Positions 39,761 through 56,158 of a stretch of 64,000 nt of DNA are shown piece after piece. Source of the stretch: Lethocerus indicus (taxonomy: Eukaryota > Arthropoda > Insecta > Hemiptera > Belostomatidae); NCBI GenBank assembly GCA_019843655.1, contig JACDQD010000006.1, positions 23,392,246 to 23,456,245 on the forward strand, in the 5' to 3' direction. The position numbers and the translations under genes were made by a program. The notes under the pieces are model-generated. The model searched no databases, was not told the DNA's origin, and saw only the letters and a program-made list of their open reading frames with translations. Within the stretch, counting starts at the first letter, position 1; every line of letters begins with the position of its first letter.

Positions 39761-39999
39761 CCGTAGATTTCGTGTGTTTCTGTCTCCTCTCGGTGGTTTG
39801 GTCTTTTGCTAGACCGGTTTCGGCTGCTAGCCTCTTCAGAAGCGGTGTTAGTCGCTTTGGCACTTTGGATGTTTTTTGGGCATCCTCACTGCACTGTTAC
39901 TGTACTGAGGTTGCCCAAAAAACATCCAAAGTGCCAAAAGTGACTAACACCGATGGTATTCCATCCCCTCGCAGACCACAAAACAGGTATTCTAAGCTG
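39761..39999 (+). mobile_element. Penelope-like repeat, fold-back copy 6
   Basis: The plus strand starts CCGTAGATTTCGTGTGTTTC (the fixed inverted-arm boundary), runs through the antisense hammerhead-like motif and GGATGTTTTTTGGGCATCCT to a turn near 39900. It returns with TGCCCAAAAAACATCCAAAG, GACTAACACCG, then GGTATTCCATCCCCTCGCAG and the constant end ACCACAAAACAGGT. The sense arm lacks the ribozyme-bearing block that the antisense arm keeps. The flanks show an imperfect 11-base repeat (TCGTTAGTTTA at 39750-39760 against TTCTTAGTTTG at 40000-40010, 8 of 11 identical, with TTAGTTT exact). Confidence 0.85.
39808..39843 (-). ncRNA. hammerhead-ribozyme-like motif in copy 6, canonical core
   Basis: The minus strand reads CGCTT, CTGAAGA (39833-39839), GGC-TAGCA-GCC, GAA, ACCGGT, C (39812), then TAGC (39808-39811). 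Here CUGANGA is followed directly by a G-C-closed stem II of three pairs and then GAAA, which is the canonical hammerhead arrangement without the extra U seen at 34153-34189. Stem III is the palindrome ACCGGU, implying a dimeric fold. Stem I has three pairs but a U-U mismatch next to the core. Activity is possible but untested. Confidence 0.5.
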
Positions 40000-40194
40000 T
40001 TCTTAGTTTGTTTTGAGTAAACAATTATGTATCGTAGAATATCGATATTATCGGTATATTAAATAATATATCTTAGAACATTTAGAAGCAACCTCAGCTT
40101 GAATTTTTAAAAATAAATCAACTCTTCGTTTTAACATAAATGAATCGTAAGAGGTCCATCTTTTCGTACTAATGGAGCTAATCCTCACACTAGC

Positions 40195-40265
40195 TTTCCG
40201 CTCGAATAGCCTAATGGTTTGAAAATGTACAGGAGTTAGCGGTGTGGATTCAGACGGAAAATAAA
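40195..40265 (+). repeat. possible tRNA-derived SINE-like sequence
   Basis: An A box, TAGCCTAATGG (40207-40217), and a weak B box, GGATTCAGAC (40246-40255), lie 39 bases apart. The intervening ACAGGAGTTAGCGGTG is SINE-like. It is decayed, with no cloverleaf. Confidence 0.35.
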
Positions 40266-43200
40266 TTCCGTATTCCCGCAGCTTTTTGCGTCTCTGGCTG
40301 ATATTCTTCCCTCCGGACCACTTGTGCTGTAGTTAAACTATAAATGTCTGGAATTACGCGTCTGATATTTAATAACATGCTACATTAAACAATTCCTCAT
40401 TTAAATTAGAGCATTCAGTGCAATAATTATTACTCGAGGCCTTGTTTCAATAAAGGTTTTGTGTTATTAATATAGATATAATTATTATCATCGTTATTTC
40501 ATTTTATGCTAATATTCTTAAACACCGTTGTTATTTACTAATTAGAATAGAGACGCTATCTCTAAAATAGCAGGAAATATTCAACGCTAAAGGTAGAAGT
40601 AATCTCTTGTATTCAAGACGAGGTGTGCAATCATGTATCGCGCTTACTACACATACGGTGAAAGATAAAATCAGCAATTTTCAGTTCAGAATACAAGGCC
40701 TCGAGTAAAGGGTGGGGGTGGGGCTAAAGTTTTTAAAGTTAGGGTATCCGTGGAGAATAAAAATATCTAAACGATCGCCGGGCTTTTCTTATGCGTTTGA
40801 CCGAGAAACCGGGCGGCGGCGGAACGAAGTGGTACGATACGGAGAGTGTTGGAAAGAGTTAGAGGTGTTGAAGGGGGCGGCGGTCTCTGGTAAAAGCATC
40901 CCCCAGCCGCCGCCAACCCCTCGCCACGAGCAAAAAACCCAACCCAACACACCAAGGAGAGGTTTTTAGTGGCATGAATATTTTCAGGCGTTTTACAGGA
41001 TAAGCGGTAAAGGAATTTCGGTCCAACCATTAGCGGCCGCCGCGAGACAAGGCGACGACGCATTAATAAAATGGAGGCCGGCACAACTGGGAGCGCTTGT
41101 TGATTTTTAGGCCCCCGCCTACGGCTTAATGACTGCCAACCGGAAATCGGTTTGAGCAATATCGTGGTGACTAAATTGGATTAGTTTATTCCTTAGAAAT
41201 TGACTTGAAGCTATTCCGGAAATTTGATGTCAACACTTCAATATAAACTAATAATTCGACACTGAACTTAACACCTAGTTCTAATCTAGTCAGATACTTG
41301 TCAGATAATAACGGAGAGAATTTGCGACTGTTATTATTAGCGTAACTACAATAGCGTATGTTTACATGGTACAAGATGCAATTAATTTAGCAATCGATGA
41401 TCTCAATATCGAAGTCCGTCTCATTTGTACTATTTCATTTCTACCGCTTACCTGTTTTAGAATTATTAGAATAATAATAAATATCTTTGATCTATTTTCG
41501 GGTGTATGGTCAATGAGTTATTGAGTCGTTTTCTGTTAACGTGTCTCAATTTCGAAAATGTCACCATAAATGGCTATCGCGAACGGACGGCGAAACAGCG
41601 AAAAAAAAGAATCTTCTACGTTAAACCGCGATGCGGACAGAATAATTCATCAAATATAATCTAATTAGCGTGGACGGCGCGATTGGCGTGCGTGCACTGA
41701 ATCATATCTGGGCACAACATCTGGACTACGTGTTTGTTTAATGCCGGCCGGCCGCTATCACAACTGTGTCCAACTCAACTATGAATTAATGTGGGGGAAA
41801 AGCGAAAACATATGTCTTCACTGGTGGTACACTGCGCCGCGAGAAAATATTTTCCATCGCCACCATACTGGAATACCGGTGCGCAGCGCTGGTCCCAAGG
41901 TAGACCGCATCCTCTGGCTATCCATTTCGGTAATTGCGAGCACGGCAAAATTACCCCAAGGATACAAATAAATATAATTTTGAGCTTGTTATCAATTTTT
42001 GCAATATAAAACCTAGTTATTCACTGATTTCACTGCGATACATGAAGGTTTGTACCAATACTATTATACTTCCTCTACCTGGTTGTTGCACCCACTGGTA
42101 GTGGCGGAGAACAACCTTACTGCAACAACCGAGTACTTTAAGTATTTTCGTTCAGCCGTAATCAAAGGGGTTAGGATCGCCCAAGAATCAGCCAGCAGTG
42201 AATTGAAAATAGTAGAAATATAGGTGCATGAATTCTCGTGTTTTCTCTTCTGTAAAATTCTCATGGTTCGGTAAATTTTATGCGACGGTAAACCGAAGAT
42301 AATTACAATGAATAAAAATTGACTGACTTTTCGGGCTCCCTTTTTGTGGCCACGGAGAACGCGCCCGCCGATGGAAAGTAGTATTGAATGGGGGAAAATG
42401 GGAGATGCTTTTGTTGTGGTGGAGGGGTGGGGGAGGGATTCTGATTCTCACAATGCATTATATTTGGGCCCGCCCACCCCCGTTTGTCATGATCCTCTTA
42501 TTCAGACCGAACCAAGACCGACCGCTTGACTCGGGATTTTTTCATTCAAATCATTCAAAATCCCCTTTTCGGGACGATCGTCGCCCCGATCGGATCCGAA
42601 GGGAAATAATCGGCCCATTAAAAATGTTAATATAATCGAATCCAATTTTACGTAGTTCTAATTAAAGTCCCGCGTTCGTATTAAACACGAATAAAGTATT
42701 CCGATTGACCTTTACAGTGGTATTCACATCCGATAGCTTTTAATCTATAATTTGCCGAATTTTTCCTGCAAAAACAGTCCATTATGGCTATATCAAAGGC
42801 TATAGCCAAGACTAATTGTGCCATTAATGTTACCTTTTTATTATATTTTCGATGGATTTTGACCGGCTGGTTTTGAAAGCGGGTCGAGTGTGTGGGCGTG
42901 CGATGGTGGGGTGGACGAGTGGTCCGTGCTCAGAGGCCACGTGCCTCCCATCAAACCGACACTTTATTGCCGTCTCACTGGCATTGATTGTCATCGCCCC
43001 ACGGATGGCCGAGAGCGAGGGCCAATATGTCGGCCGCCGACGTGCGATGGAACGGAGATGACCGGCCCCAATTTTCGCGCACCTTTCCCCAGCCCCGGGA
43101 ATGGAGTTGCGAATCACGCCATTTCCCAACTATGAGCCCGAACAGCCAAACTGACTAACTGCGTTCCATTCAGAACATAAGATTACCGAACAGTTAAGAA

Positions 43201-46200
43201 AACAGTCCGGACGTAATCTGAATTTTTATAAGTTAAGGTTTAAATGGAATACTGACATTAGATTTTCTAGGTATGAAACAATTATTTAGTAACTGCAGTT
43301 TTCCACCCGAACCTTTCGATGATAGAATAATGGTACCGTCGCCACTAATATTCAGGAAAATCGTTTTTAAATGTTGTCCACAATACAAATAAATAGCCGA
43401 GTTGGGGGGTGTCGGGGCTGTAAGCCCGCGCCCGGAGCTGACCTAGTTTCCTCGGGCAGTACCCCCCAATAGAACTTTTAGCGAATCGTCCCCGGCACAG
43501 GAGCCAACTCGCTTTTTCTTATATCTTTTACTGTTTTTGTTTTTGCGCCCCTCGAGCCCAGAAGTTATAACGATATCGCGCCCAAGGCCGGGTCCCGGCG
43601 GAACTGACCGCCTCCGATTAAAAGCCTAAGCCGGCAGCCTCAGATCCTGCAGAATTATTTACGCCATATTCTTTAAGCGGCTTAAACAATCGGGCACCCT
43701 GCCAGCCATGGGAAGGAAGGGTACCTCATTAACTTAGGCTTGTGAAATAGGAAAAAAATCACCCTTCCCTCTGTCTGACGGATATTGAAGACTAAAGTTG
43801 TTACATGCCTGATGTGGTCCCTTAATCGATTACTAAATAATTCGACAGTTTTTTTACGTAAACGCGTATTTAAATGAACATTAGGAGGGATACAATGTAA
43901 TGGCGATAAGCTAAATTTAACTACAATTGAGACTCAATTTACAAACTCGGAGTTTAGATTGAGCGAAAACGACAAGAATATCAAAAATACCAGAGCCGGT
44001 AGTAAATCCCTCCGCCGCCTGTAATCATTAACGGTGGCCATAAAGGCACGCTCATATTCACTTTATTATTGAGCCATAAAAACGAGTCGACTTTTTGTCC
44101 ACGGTGGCCGGCTGAGTTTCATATTGGAATGTGTCCGCCCCAGCGTAAAAACTGTTTTTATGTCCCCTCCCTTCGGATTTTTCCCGCGGCCGACCTGCCC
44201 GGGTTATGGCGACCCATTCCCCGGGCCCCATGAAGGCGTCTCGGGTCCATCCCGCCCACCCCTTTATGGGCAAACATATTAACACCCCGGTACACACAAC
44301 GGCTACCCCCGTTTCCCCCCTTCCGACCGAACAACCGAAAATCTTTTATATAATACAGATGTTAAAAACCGCGTGCACCAACGCCCCCCTCGGCTCAACC
44401 ATTAGCCGGACTTTGAACTTCATCGAAAATGTGTTACTGGAATTAATCCAAAAATATTTCTGAACTGGGGAAAACTATGGGTACATAATGAAAGTTAATA
44501 AGTTTTGCATTCCTAGGAGATAACGAAAAACGCATCTCTCATTCAGAAACGCAAAAGTATATTTTACGATACGTGAATTATTAGGGAGAACCTAGGTCTT
44601 ATATAACTGATATTGTATAATATTATAGATATTCTGTACATAACTTACGAATTTTCACTATAACTAACGAAATAAATGTTTTAACACAAGGTAGTTAATG
44701 TATATAAGGGGGTACAATGGACAAAAGCGTGGGACAATGACTGAACCGAAATAACGGAAATAGGTCACTTCTTTTATTTGGAAATCACCGTTGGTCGACA
44801 GCCCGGCAGGGTGTGAATCATTCAAAAAGTCAGCCTTCTTAATATTGCATATCGACAGTGTTGAACGACAGTTGCGTGCCCGTCACTGAGTCAATAGCGT
44901 TATTTCGTGACAAAAATCCGATCGATCGCACCTCGTCAATATTGGACGAGGAATGCCGGCGTAAGAATAATAGCATTTTTGGAAATCCCACGAAGAATCT
45001 AGAACCGAGATACTCAAGAACGATTTAGTCAATGGACAGGTGGAGATGTTTCTATCCGGATATTTATGATGCTGATATTTTCCTGAAAAATTATATTTTA
45101 TTATACATAAAAAGAGTTTTATGTAAAATTTCTTATACGGAATATGATGCATTAAATTGTGAATTTTTCACTTACAGTAATAAACTATAATTATACCTTA
45201 TATTTAATATGCGTGTCACTAAGTAGAATCTGACGAAATAAAAATCGTTTATATTATTATGCGAAAAGAGATCGTTTTACAAATAAATCATTTCCTTTAT
45301 ATAGTGCTGGTACAGTTCCATGCTGCAGGTGTTACGAATAATTTCTAAGCCTGAGGACGGAAGAGGACAGACAAGATTTACGGGGCCATTACAACCTGTC
45401 ATTTTGACAATGCCATTTATTTACTAGTTACGTCATTTCACGTCGAAAGCAATCTATAAATCAGAAGCGCTGTCGCAACCAGAAGTTTGCTCTTGCGACC
45501 AAGTTGATATGTATAGAATAACCTGGTTTTTTTCAGAGAAATTACAAAAGGTGATCTATTTCTATTTTTACATTAACCGTCACCTATTGCGCTAATTCGA
45601 TTGAAAGCCTCTCGAAAATTTCAAAGTACATTTCAATAACGCTTTGGAAATATCCCCGATCCCGTCCGCTAATCAGAATCGATCTGGGGTGAGTGAAAAA
45701 TAAACAGGTCAGCATATTCTTGAGCGCCATTCATCTCAATCTTCTTCATCCTCTGCTCTCGACTAAAGAAGACTACTCAAGGAAGAAGACTTCTTATTAC
45801 TTCTGTCTCTTCTTCTTTGTAGTTTAGTTACCGATAGCAAAGGATGATATTTTCTAACACCATCTTCCATTTCAATAACCTGAGTTTTATGGAGTATCGT
45901 TAGATTGGTTGGTTGCCAATATATATATCGCTTAGTGTGTGCCTTCTTATGTTTAACTAGAAATAAGGCTATATATTATATTTTGTTTGGATCAAATTTT
46001 AGGTACTCATTCGAAACAATTTATCTCTCTTGCAATTTATCGATTTTCGACATGACTAAAGCGTGTAGTATATTTCTTTAACACAATGTAATAAAACAAT
46101 TAGCTCAATATGTATATGCCCGTTATAAAAGGTTCGTAGTCAAGTAGTTACCGCTTTACAAAGTTGCAAGAGACAGTTCAATTTGTGCCCAACCGTGCAA

Positions 46201-49200
46201 GCATGCCGGTGGATAATACTAACAATACCGTTCAGTTGAAAATTGTATTCGGGGAAAATTCCACCACCGGAGAATCGAACCGCTCGAACCCCCCTCGAAG
46301 CGACATCGAAACGATGTAATTATATTTATTTCGGACGTAGCGGAAATTGAGGATTCGCCGATTTCACTTCGGTCTTAGATGTAATTTGGCGCACGCACTG
46401 GGCGCGTTAATTCTACAGTTGACGTTTTAATAACGAACGAAAGGTATTCCGCGTGTTATGGCTGTGGACCGTATTCCACATTTTAGCCGGCACTAAATTC
46501 ACCGGCCTCGCGGAGGGAGCGCCGCCCCGGAACGGATACCGTTATGGCAATGCAAAACGCGTGCATAGTCACCCTCTAATTCATTTTAATGACTGTTATA
46601 ACGGATCATTAACTTAAATTACGAAGTAATTATATTCATATCGCCGGTCGCGGGAGGCCTATATTCGGACTGCGTGTGCGATAATTGCCGGGGCGGATCG
46701 GTTAGGAATTCAGCGCGGACGGATTGGAGCGTATCGAAATGGAGCATCGAGATTCGGGATGCGTGTGAGTGTGTGTTTTTTGCCGAATCTATCTCCCGGG
46801 GTCGCGTGCCTAGGGCCTAATTGCGGCAGTTAGTACACTCCGATTGGTTAGATAAACACACAATATTGACGGGCTAAACAAAAACTCTTACCCCGGCGAG
46901 CCTGCGCATCGATCCCGCCCGAAGGGCCGATATCGGTAAGGATAAATATTTAAAAAAGGGCCCTCCTCTGCCCACCGTTCGACCAGTCCCCTCAATTGTT
47001 CGACCTTTGACTAATTAATGCTAAGCACGATTTACGGCGCCAATAGGGGAGACCGATCAGTGACCACGATAATAAATCTCAAACCCCCCATAGGCCTGAA
47101 TTGGCTCAGAATCTTTGAATTGAATTTCTAATCATTGGTCAAAATGTTTGTACGTAGTATATCACAAAAATTTAAAAGTTATTTCTAAATTATGACCACT
47201 GAATTATATTGATAATAAATATTCGATAGAAATTTCTGTTTCTGACTAGCAATCAGTACGAGGAGGGTTCATTACGAAAACGCACCCAATCGTCCAGCGA
47301 TAAAGAGTATCCCGAATATTTATAAAATATTGTTGAATAGCAGGACTTCAATCTGTTTACAGTATTATATTCTACTGGGTTCACACACTGATATTCCCAT
47401 CGGCAACAAAAATTGCCGGTTACAACGCCGGGGAAGAACCGAATCGATCCGAATTCGAGCGGGAGCGGGCCGGAATTTGCAGCTAAGGAGGGCCCCGGCT
47501 CGTGCTATCTGCGGCCCGCTCCCTATCTGCCGTAAGTCAGCACGCAGCCCGCTCTCTTCTCAAGGCCTCTTTTCCCACTTGGGCTTTTGAAGAACGGCCT
47601 ATTACAGGCACCGGCTCCGCCCAGGCCCCTTCAGAGCACACACGAGGCTCGAGAGCCCCTTCTTGTCCCGGAAGGGGGACGAAACTAACATCTCGCACAG
47701 GTGTCGGTATCTCGTCACTAATGCTGTGGACGATGTCTCAACACAAAAATGGATCCGATAATTATTATACGACTGCAAGGCCCAATATAATAGACTAGTA
47801 TTTACGCTCATTAAAATATATTATTGAAAAAACAGATAGGTCCCTGAAGAATTGTTTTATTCGTCAATTTTACCTTGAAAATATTCTACATAATATTTCT
47901 TGATCGAGGGCTAATATATTTAGTCAAAAATGTTTTATTTATTAACAATGAAATGTCGACAGCACTTGTAGTATAACCGTGTGTAAATAATTCAAGAAAA
48001 ATTGGTAATTAGTTTCCATGAGGTATTACTTTATGCCCCAACCGAATACCGTTATAATGGTCAATGAGAATGGCGTATATAAGATGTATGTCAACATCTC
48101 TCTTCAGGCAGGCCGAATTCGCAACTAATAAAGCCAGTAGTATAACCCGCATCCAATTCAGGAGGATGAAATGTAGTCACTAGAGCCAATAATTAGGCGG
48201 GTCGTAGACCCCATCGAAACAGTGGAGTGTCTGGGATTCAAAAGCCTCGCCGAGGGTGCAGCACTCGGTGTTATTACGGGTTTACCGGGAGTAATTGAAA
48301 CACAACTTCAAAGGAATTCACATCAACGTCCTTTGATATCGAGCCCCGATGTTTTCGGGTTCAAAGGGAAAATAAATTTAAGATTTTAAATCCGCAGATA
48401 AACCGCAACTTTTTAATAACGTCGTAGAAATAAACCTTCAGAATCCTACTATTTTAACGCTCATGATGACGCATAAACGAATGGGAAGAAGATAAAAGTT
48501 TGTACTTTTAAAATCTGAGTCCTTTATATTATTCTATAATAAGTTATGTCCAGCGATCTTACCTACTTTCCATTATTCTAGTCACAAAAATATTACCCTA
48601 ACGAACAAAAAAATAAAAAGAATGGAAGATAAATAGGGAAAACACGCATAAAACGCAAAATCAATAAGAAAACCTATTTTGACAAATAGTGTAATCAAAC
48701 TACCTTATTAAAATAAGATAAAACATTTTTTAATATACATAATTATTGGTATATTCAGAGTTTATATATGTCAGGAGCTTAGGAAGAGCGGTGGTTATCA
48801 ATATTTATGATCACATAAGTAAACTTTTGGAGACATTTAATTGAATTAGTCTCGTCGGGAGCGACGAGACGAGTAGACGGTGCCGATTTTTAAATAGAGG
48901 AACTGTTGATTTTCCCCATGCGCGTTTCCGCAAATATTTTCTTTTTCCCATTCGAGCGTGGAATATACCTGGAATCCCCTTACCGCCATCGGCCACTCGA
49001 GCGCCAACGATTGGCAAAATAAGCGGAGCGCGCTAAAATAAACGTTCCGCCAACCCCAAAACTCCGCCCGGATTGGTCTGAGTCGCGTATATAACATGGA
49101 GAGGGGGACCGACAAACGGAATATTGAATGGCCGGGAAATGGAAGCTTGTTTGGCGAAGATTCTTCGTCCAAGTGGGGCCTTAATGACTTCCACTTTAAG

Positions 49201-49327
49201 AAACAAAATTCTAACCAATTTTCATTCTGGCGGTGAAAAGGATCCTCTTTCTGGTTTTGGTAGGAAACGCCGCTTGTTGCATCATAATCCGCAATGCAAG
49301 AAAAATATTTTATAAACGAAAAAATAT
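40266..49327. other. long non-coding stretch with several GC-rich islands
   Basis: GC-rich, CpG-bearing patches lie near 40790-41120, 42350-42530, 42850-43120, 43400-43720, 44090-44340, 46260-46990 and 47400-47720, separated by AT-rich DNA. A perfect 8-bp inverted repeat (TGGCTATA/TATAGCCA) is at 42785-42808. A run near 45730-45820 is rich in CTTCTT/AAGAAG. The 46560-46660 part combines TAAT cores with CpG-rich flanks. None of the open frames shows a recognisable domain, and frames in the islands overlap on both strands. Confidence 0.5.
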
Positions 49328-49350
49328 ACCGGGTATATTAAATACCCGGT
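49328..49350. repeat. short perfect stem-loop
   Basis: ACCGGGTAT (49328-49336) and ATACCCGGT (49342-49350) are perfect 9-base inverted repeats with a 5-base AT loop. It could be a dimeric protein-binding site or chance; no gene end lies next to it. Confidence 0.6.

Positions 49351-53162
<3,812 letters not shown>

Positions 53163-53230
<68 letters not shown>
53163..53230. repeat. (CT)n microsatellite
   Basis: About 34 uninterrupted CT units. Confidence 0.97.
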
Positions 53231-53231
<1 letters not shown>

Positions 53232-55955
53232 TTTTTCTCGCTCACTTCTCACAGGCCCCTTTCTTTACAAATATTCGAGCCCGCAACGCGCCATTTGGAT
53301 CCATACCCCCTACCCCCAACCCCATCCCCTATCCGCGATTATCGGGCGGATTTAAATTGTAGATTTTTCCGAGTTAATTCCTAAAGCTTTCGCCCACTCC
53401 CCTCCACCTCCGCCCGTGGTTTTTAGACTGAGGGAAATGAAACTGGCGGATTCGGGGAACGAACGCTTTTGAAAACCAATAAGGCTTAATGGGCTTCGCT
53501 AATTATTTTTTGGGCGTTAATATATCCGACGTTAATCGCGGGGCATAAATCCATTAAAGGTTACCCTAAACGTCTTTCATTGTTTGGTTCGGGGTCGGTT
53601 AATATTTATTTTCGCTTTTGCACGAATTCGTTATTTCATTGGGATAGTACTGAGGATTTTAATGTGTTGAGAATTCAACTTAGAGTCACTTATTATCTTT
53701 GAAATTTATGGAAAATCAGGCACCGTGAGAAGTAAGTCATTAATAATTTCAACTGTTAAAATTAAAAATAGTGCTTTAATGCTTTACTTTATCGACTAGC
53801 CATACGATGTTGCAGCACGTTCAACAATTTTTTACACCAGGACGAATTTATTAGCGTATTTAACCCGGTAATAAATCGATGGATATTGAAAATATAAATT
53901 ATTCGCGTTGTAATATTACCGTCCTCTGCCAGCTGCAACTATGACAGCACTGCAGCCGGAGACATAAAGTACAAGCCGAGTTTTAATTAAATCGCCCCAC
54001 TCCCAATTGCAGTTTGAATTTGTCATTGTATGAAAAATTAATGGACTAAAGCCATGAAGCCACTTCATGTTCGTCCGATTTAAAAGTAACCCGGACATAT
54101 TGTATTGGTAATATTGCACATTTCTGGCGGTTATAACTTTATGACATGATGACAATAGATTAGTGAGGGGGGACTTTAAAAAATAAAATGTATAAAAATT
54201 TATACATATGAATTCCTGTTATCTTCTAATTCTATACATTTCACTGCAAAGAAATTCGGCCATTTTTTTTTCTTCATTCTTCTTATTTTGTTGCATATTA
54301 GAAAGTTAGTCAAGTCCGATCCTGTGCTTTTATAATGTATTAACTTAAAAACCCTGTTACTCTACACACTCTATTTACAGGTTTACAGCCCCTTCGAATG
54401 CGAAACTGTTTGGATGTAAATTAATATTTATCTTTTTTTTGCCTAACACCTAACGCAAAGTGGCGGCAAACTTTCCCCTGCCGATTTAATTAATCCGCTG
54501 GGCGGTGTTGTGGCAAACAGTGCCGGAAGGAGGAAACAGCGGGGGCCCCTGGGGATGGTCGCCCGCAGACGCTGTGATATTTACGGGCGGGGGCGGCTCA
54601 AATTTGTTTTCGAGTCCGCCGGCCAATTCTCGGTGTAAATCCGGGATTACCCGGCCACGACAGAATGCACAAATTCGATAATCGTTTTTCCTCTCGGCGG
54701 TCTGTTTGCTATGGGCTAAGAGTCGGTCGTGAATAAATAAGGGCGGTGGGGTTGTTTTCCTGTCCGAAAACACTCCAATTCTGTCTGAAGCTCCTATTTG
54801 GGCTAGTAGTAGTTTAGCTACAAATAAAAAGCTTCATCTCAACTAGTTCATATTTCCACTGGCGACTCCATAATTCTTTAACGTAAATACCGTATTAAAT
54901 AAATAATATGAAACGGAAAAATAGAGTGAATAGTAAGAAGTCAACAGTCTTGTTGAGGATTTACGCTCCTATTTTTTACGTTTTTGTTGTTGTATCCAAT
55001 TATATAAATATAAAATTCTGGGTGTCAAAAGCTTCCATTTTTTTTACTCAATTTAATTTTAGAACATCCGAAATCAAAACGGTTAAAATCAAAATTATTT
55101 ACGCTACTTAAGAAAGGTGGCCCCAGTAACCAGAAATTTCTCTGTAAGAAAGAACGACTACAAAGCTAGGATAATTCTATCAGAAAATGCGATAGCAAGT
55201 ACCTGCTAATTAAATCGTCGTTGAAATCGTGGCGCGATGTAAAAAATATGTAAATCCGAGAAATGTATTTCCGGTTAATTACAGTGGGCTTTGTGAATAG
55301 AGATCTCCGGACAGTGCAAAGTGGGCACCGGGCTCGGCCAACAATTCCGGGCGTCTTAATCCAATAATAATTCGAATGGCCGGGGCCTGTGCCAGCCACC
55401 TCCGCCGCTATGGTAAACAGACTAACTAATTTATACAAGTTGGCTCCTCCTCCGCCCCCCCTCCCCCGGCTAGCCGCTGGAGTTGGTAGAGTTGTTTGAG
55501 GACGTGAAGACGTGCCCAGTCGGCTGTGTAAACACCGGCGGCTGGCCATCCCCCTCAACCCACCAACCGCCGTTCCTTTCTTGGGCCACCGGAAATTCAC
55601 AGGTGGATGTTAAACACCGGCCCAAGTAACCGGCGGACGTTTCCGACATTTGATCGTGCTCCCATCTCGGTTCCAGATCACTGCAAAATGGAAATAACAC
55701 CTTAAGGAAGCCTTGCCGAGGGAACTGAATGGAATCATTCATCAGCTGCCACTTATTCCTATAGTTTACATTTTTCTCCAGCTAACCTGATTCCGGTATT
55801 TATTATAAAATGTATGATACTTATACTCCCACAAGATTCTGTCTTAAAACATTAGAAATTTACAGGTATTTGCAGTTAAAACTTCAATTATTGTAATTAT
55901 TAACTGATCATTGTAATTTTAACTGTAATTTACTGTCTGCTACATTCACTCTACC
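53231..55955. other. non-coding DNA with GC-rich patches
   Basis: GC-rich patches are near 53280-53460, 54460-54680 and 55310-55640. The 144-codon frame at 55166-55600 (minus) crosses the last one and is unrecognised. Elsewhere the sequence is AT-rich. Confidence 0.5.
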
Positions 55956-56158
55956 ACATTTTTTTAAAGGGCCGCGGTGGCCAGGTAGCTAATAGCGAGC
56001 GGTTTGAAAGGTACCACCGCAAGAAGTGGGAGCTCGTTTCTACCCGCTGTGTTTAGTTTAAGTTAAGGCTGAGAATTAGGTTAAGCTAGGTTAGATCGAG
56101 CTTAATGCACTCGCAGTGTGAGTAGCTCGTTAACAGCTAATGAAAGAAAACATTTTTA
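55956..56158 (+). repeat. tRNA-derived SINE, probable full insertion
   Basis: It begins GGGCCGCGGTGGCCAGGTAG (A-box region around 55978-55990). A B-box-like GAGCTCGTTTCTACCC lies about 50 bases on. A tRNA-unrelated body with AGTTTAAGTTAAGGCTGAGA and TTAGGTTAAGCTAGGTTAG follows, and the 3' end is A-rich. ACATTTTT occurs just before (from 55956) and just after (from 56150), a possible target-site duplication. This structure fits a SINE about 180 bp long. Confidence 0.55.
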
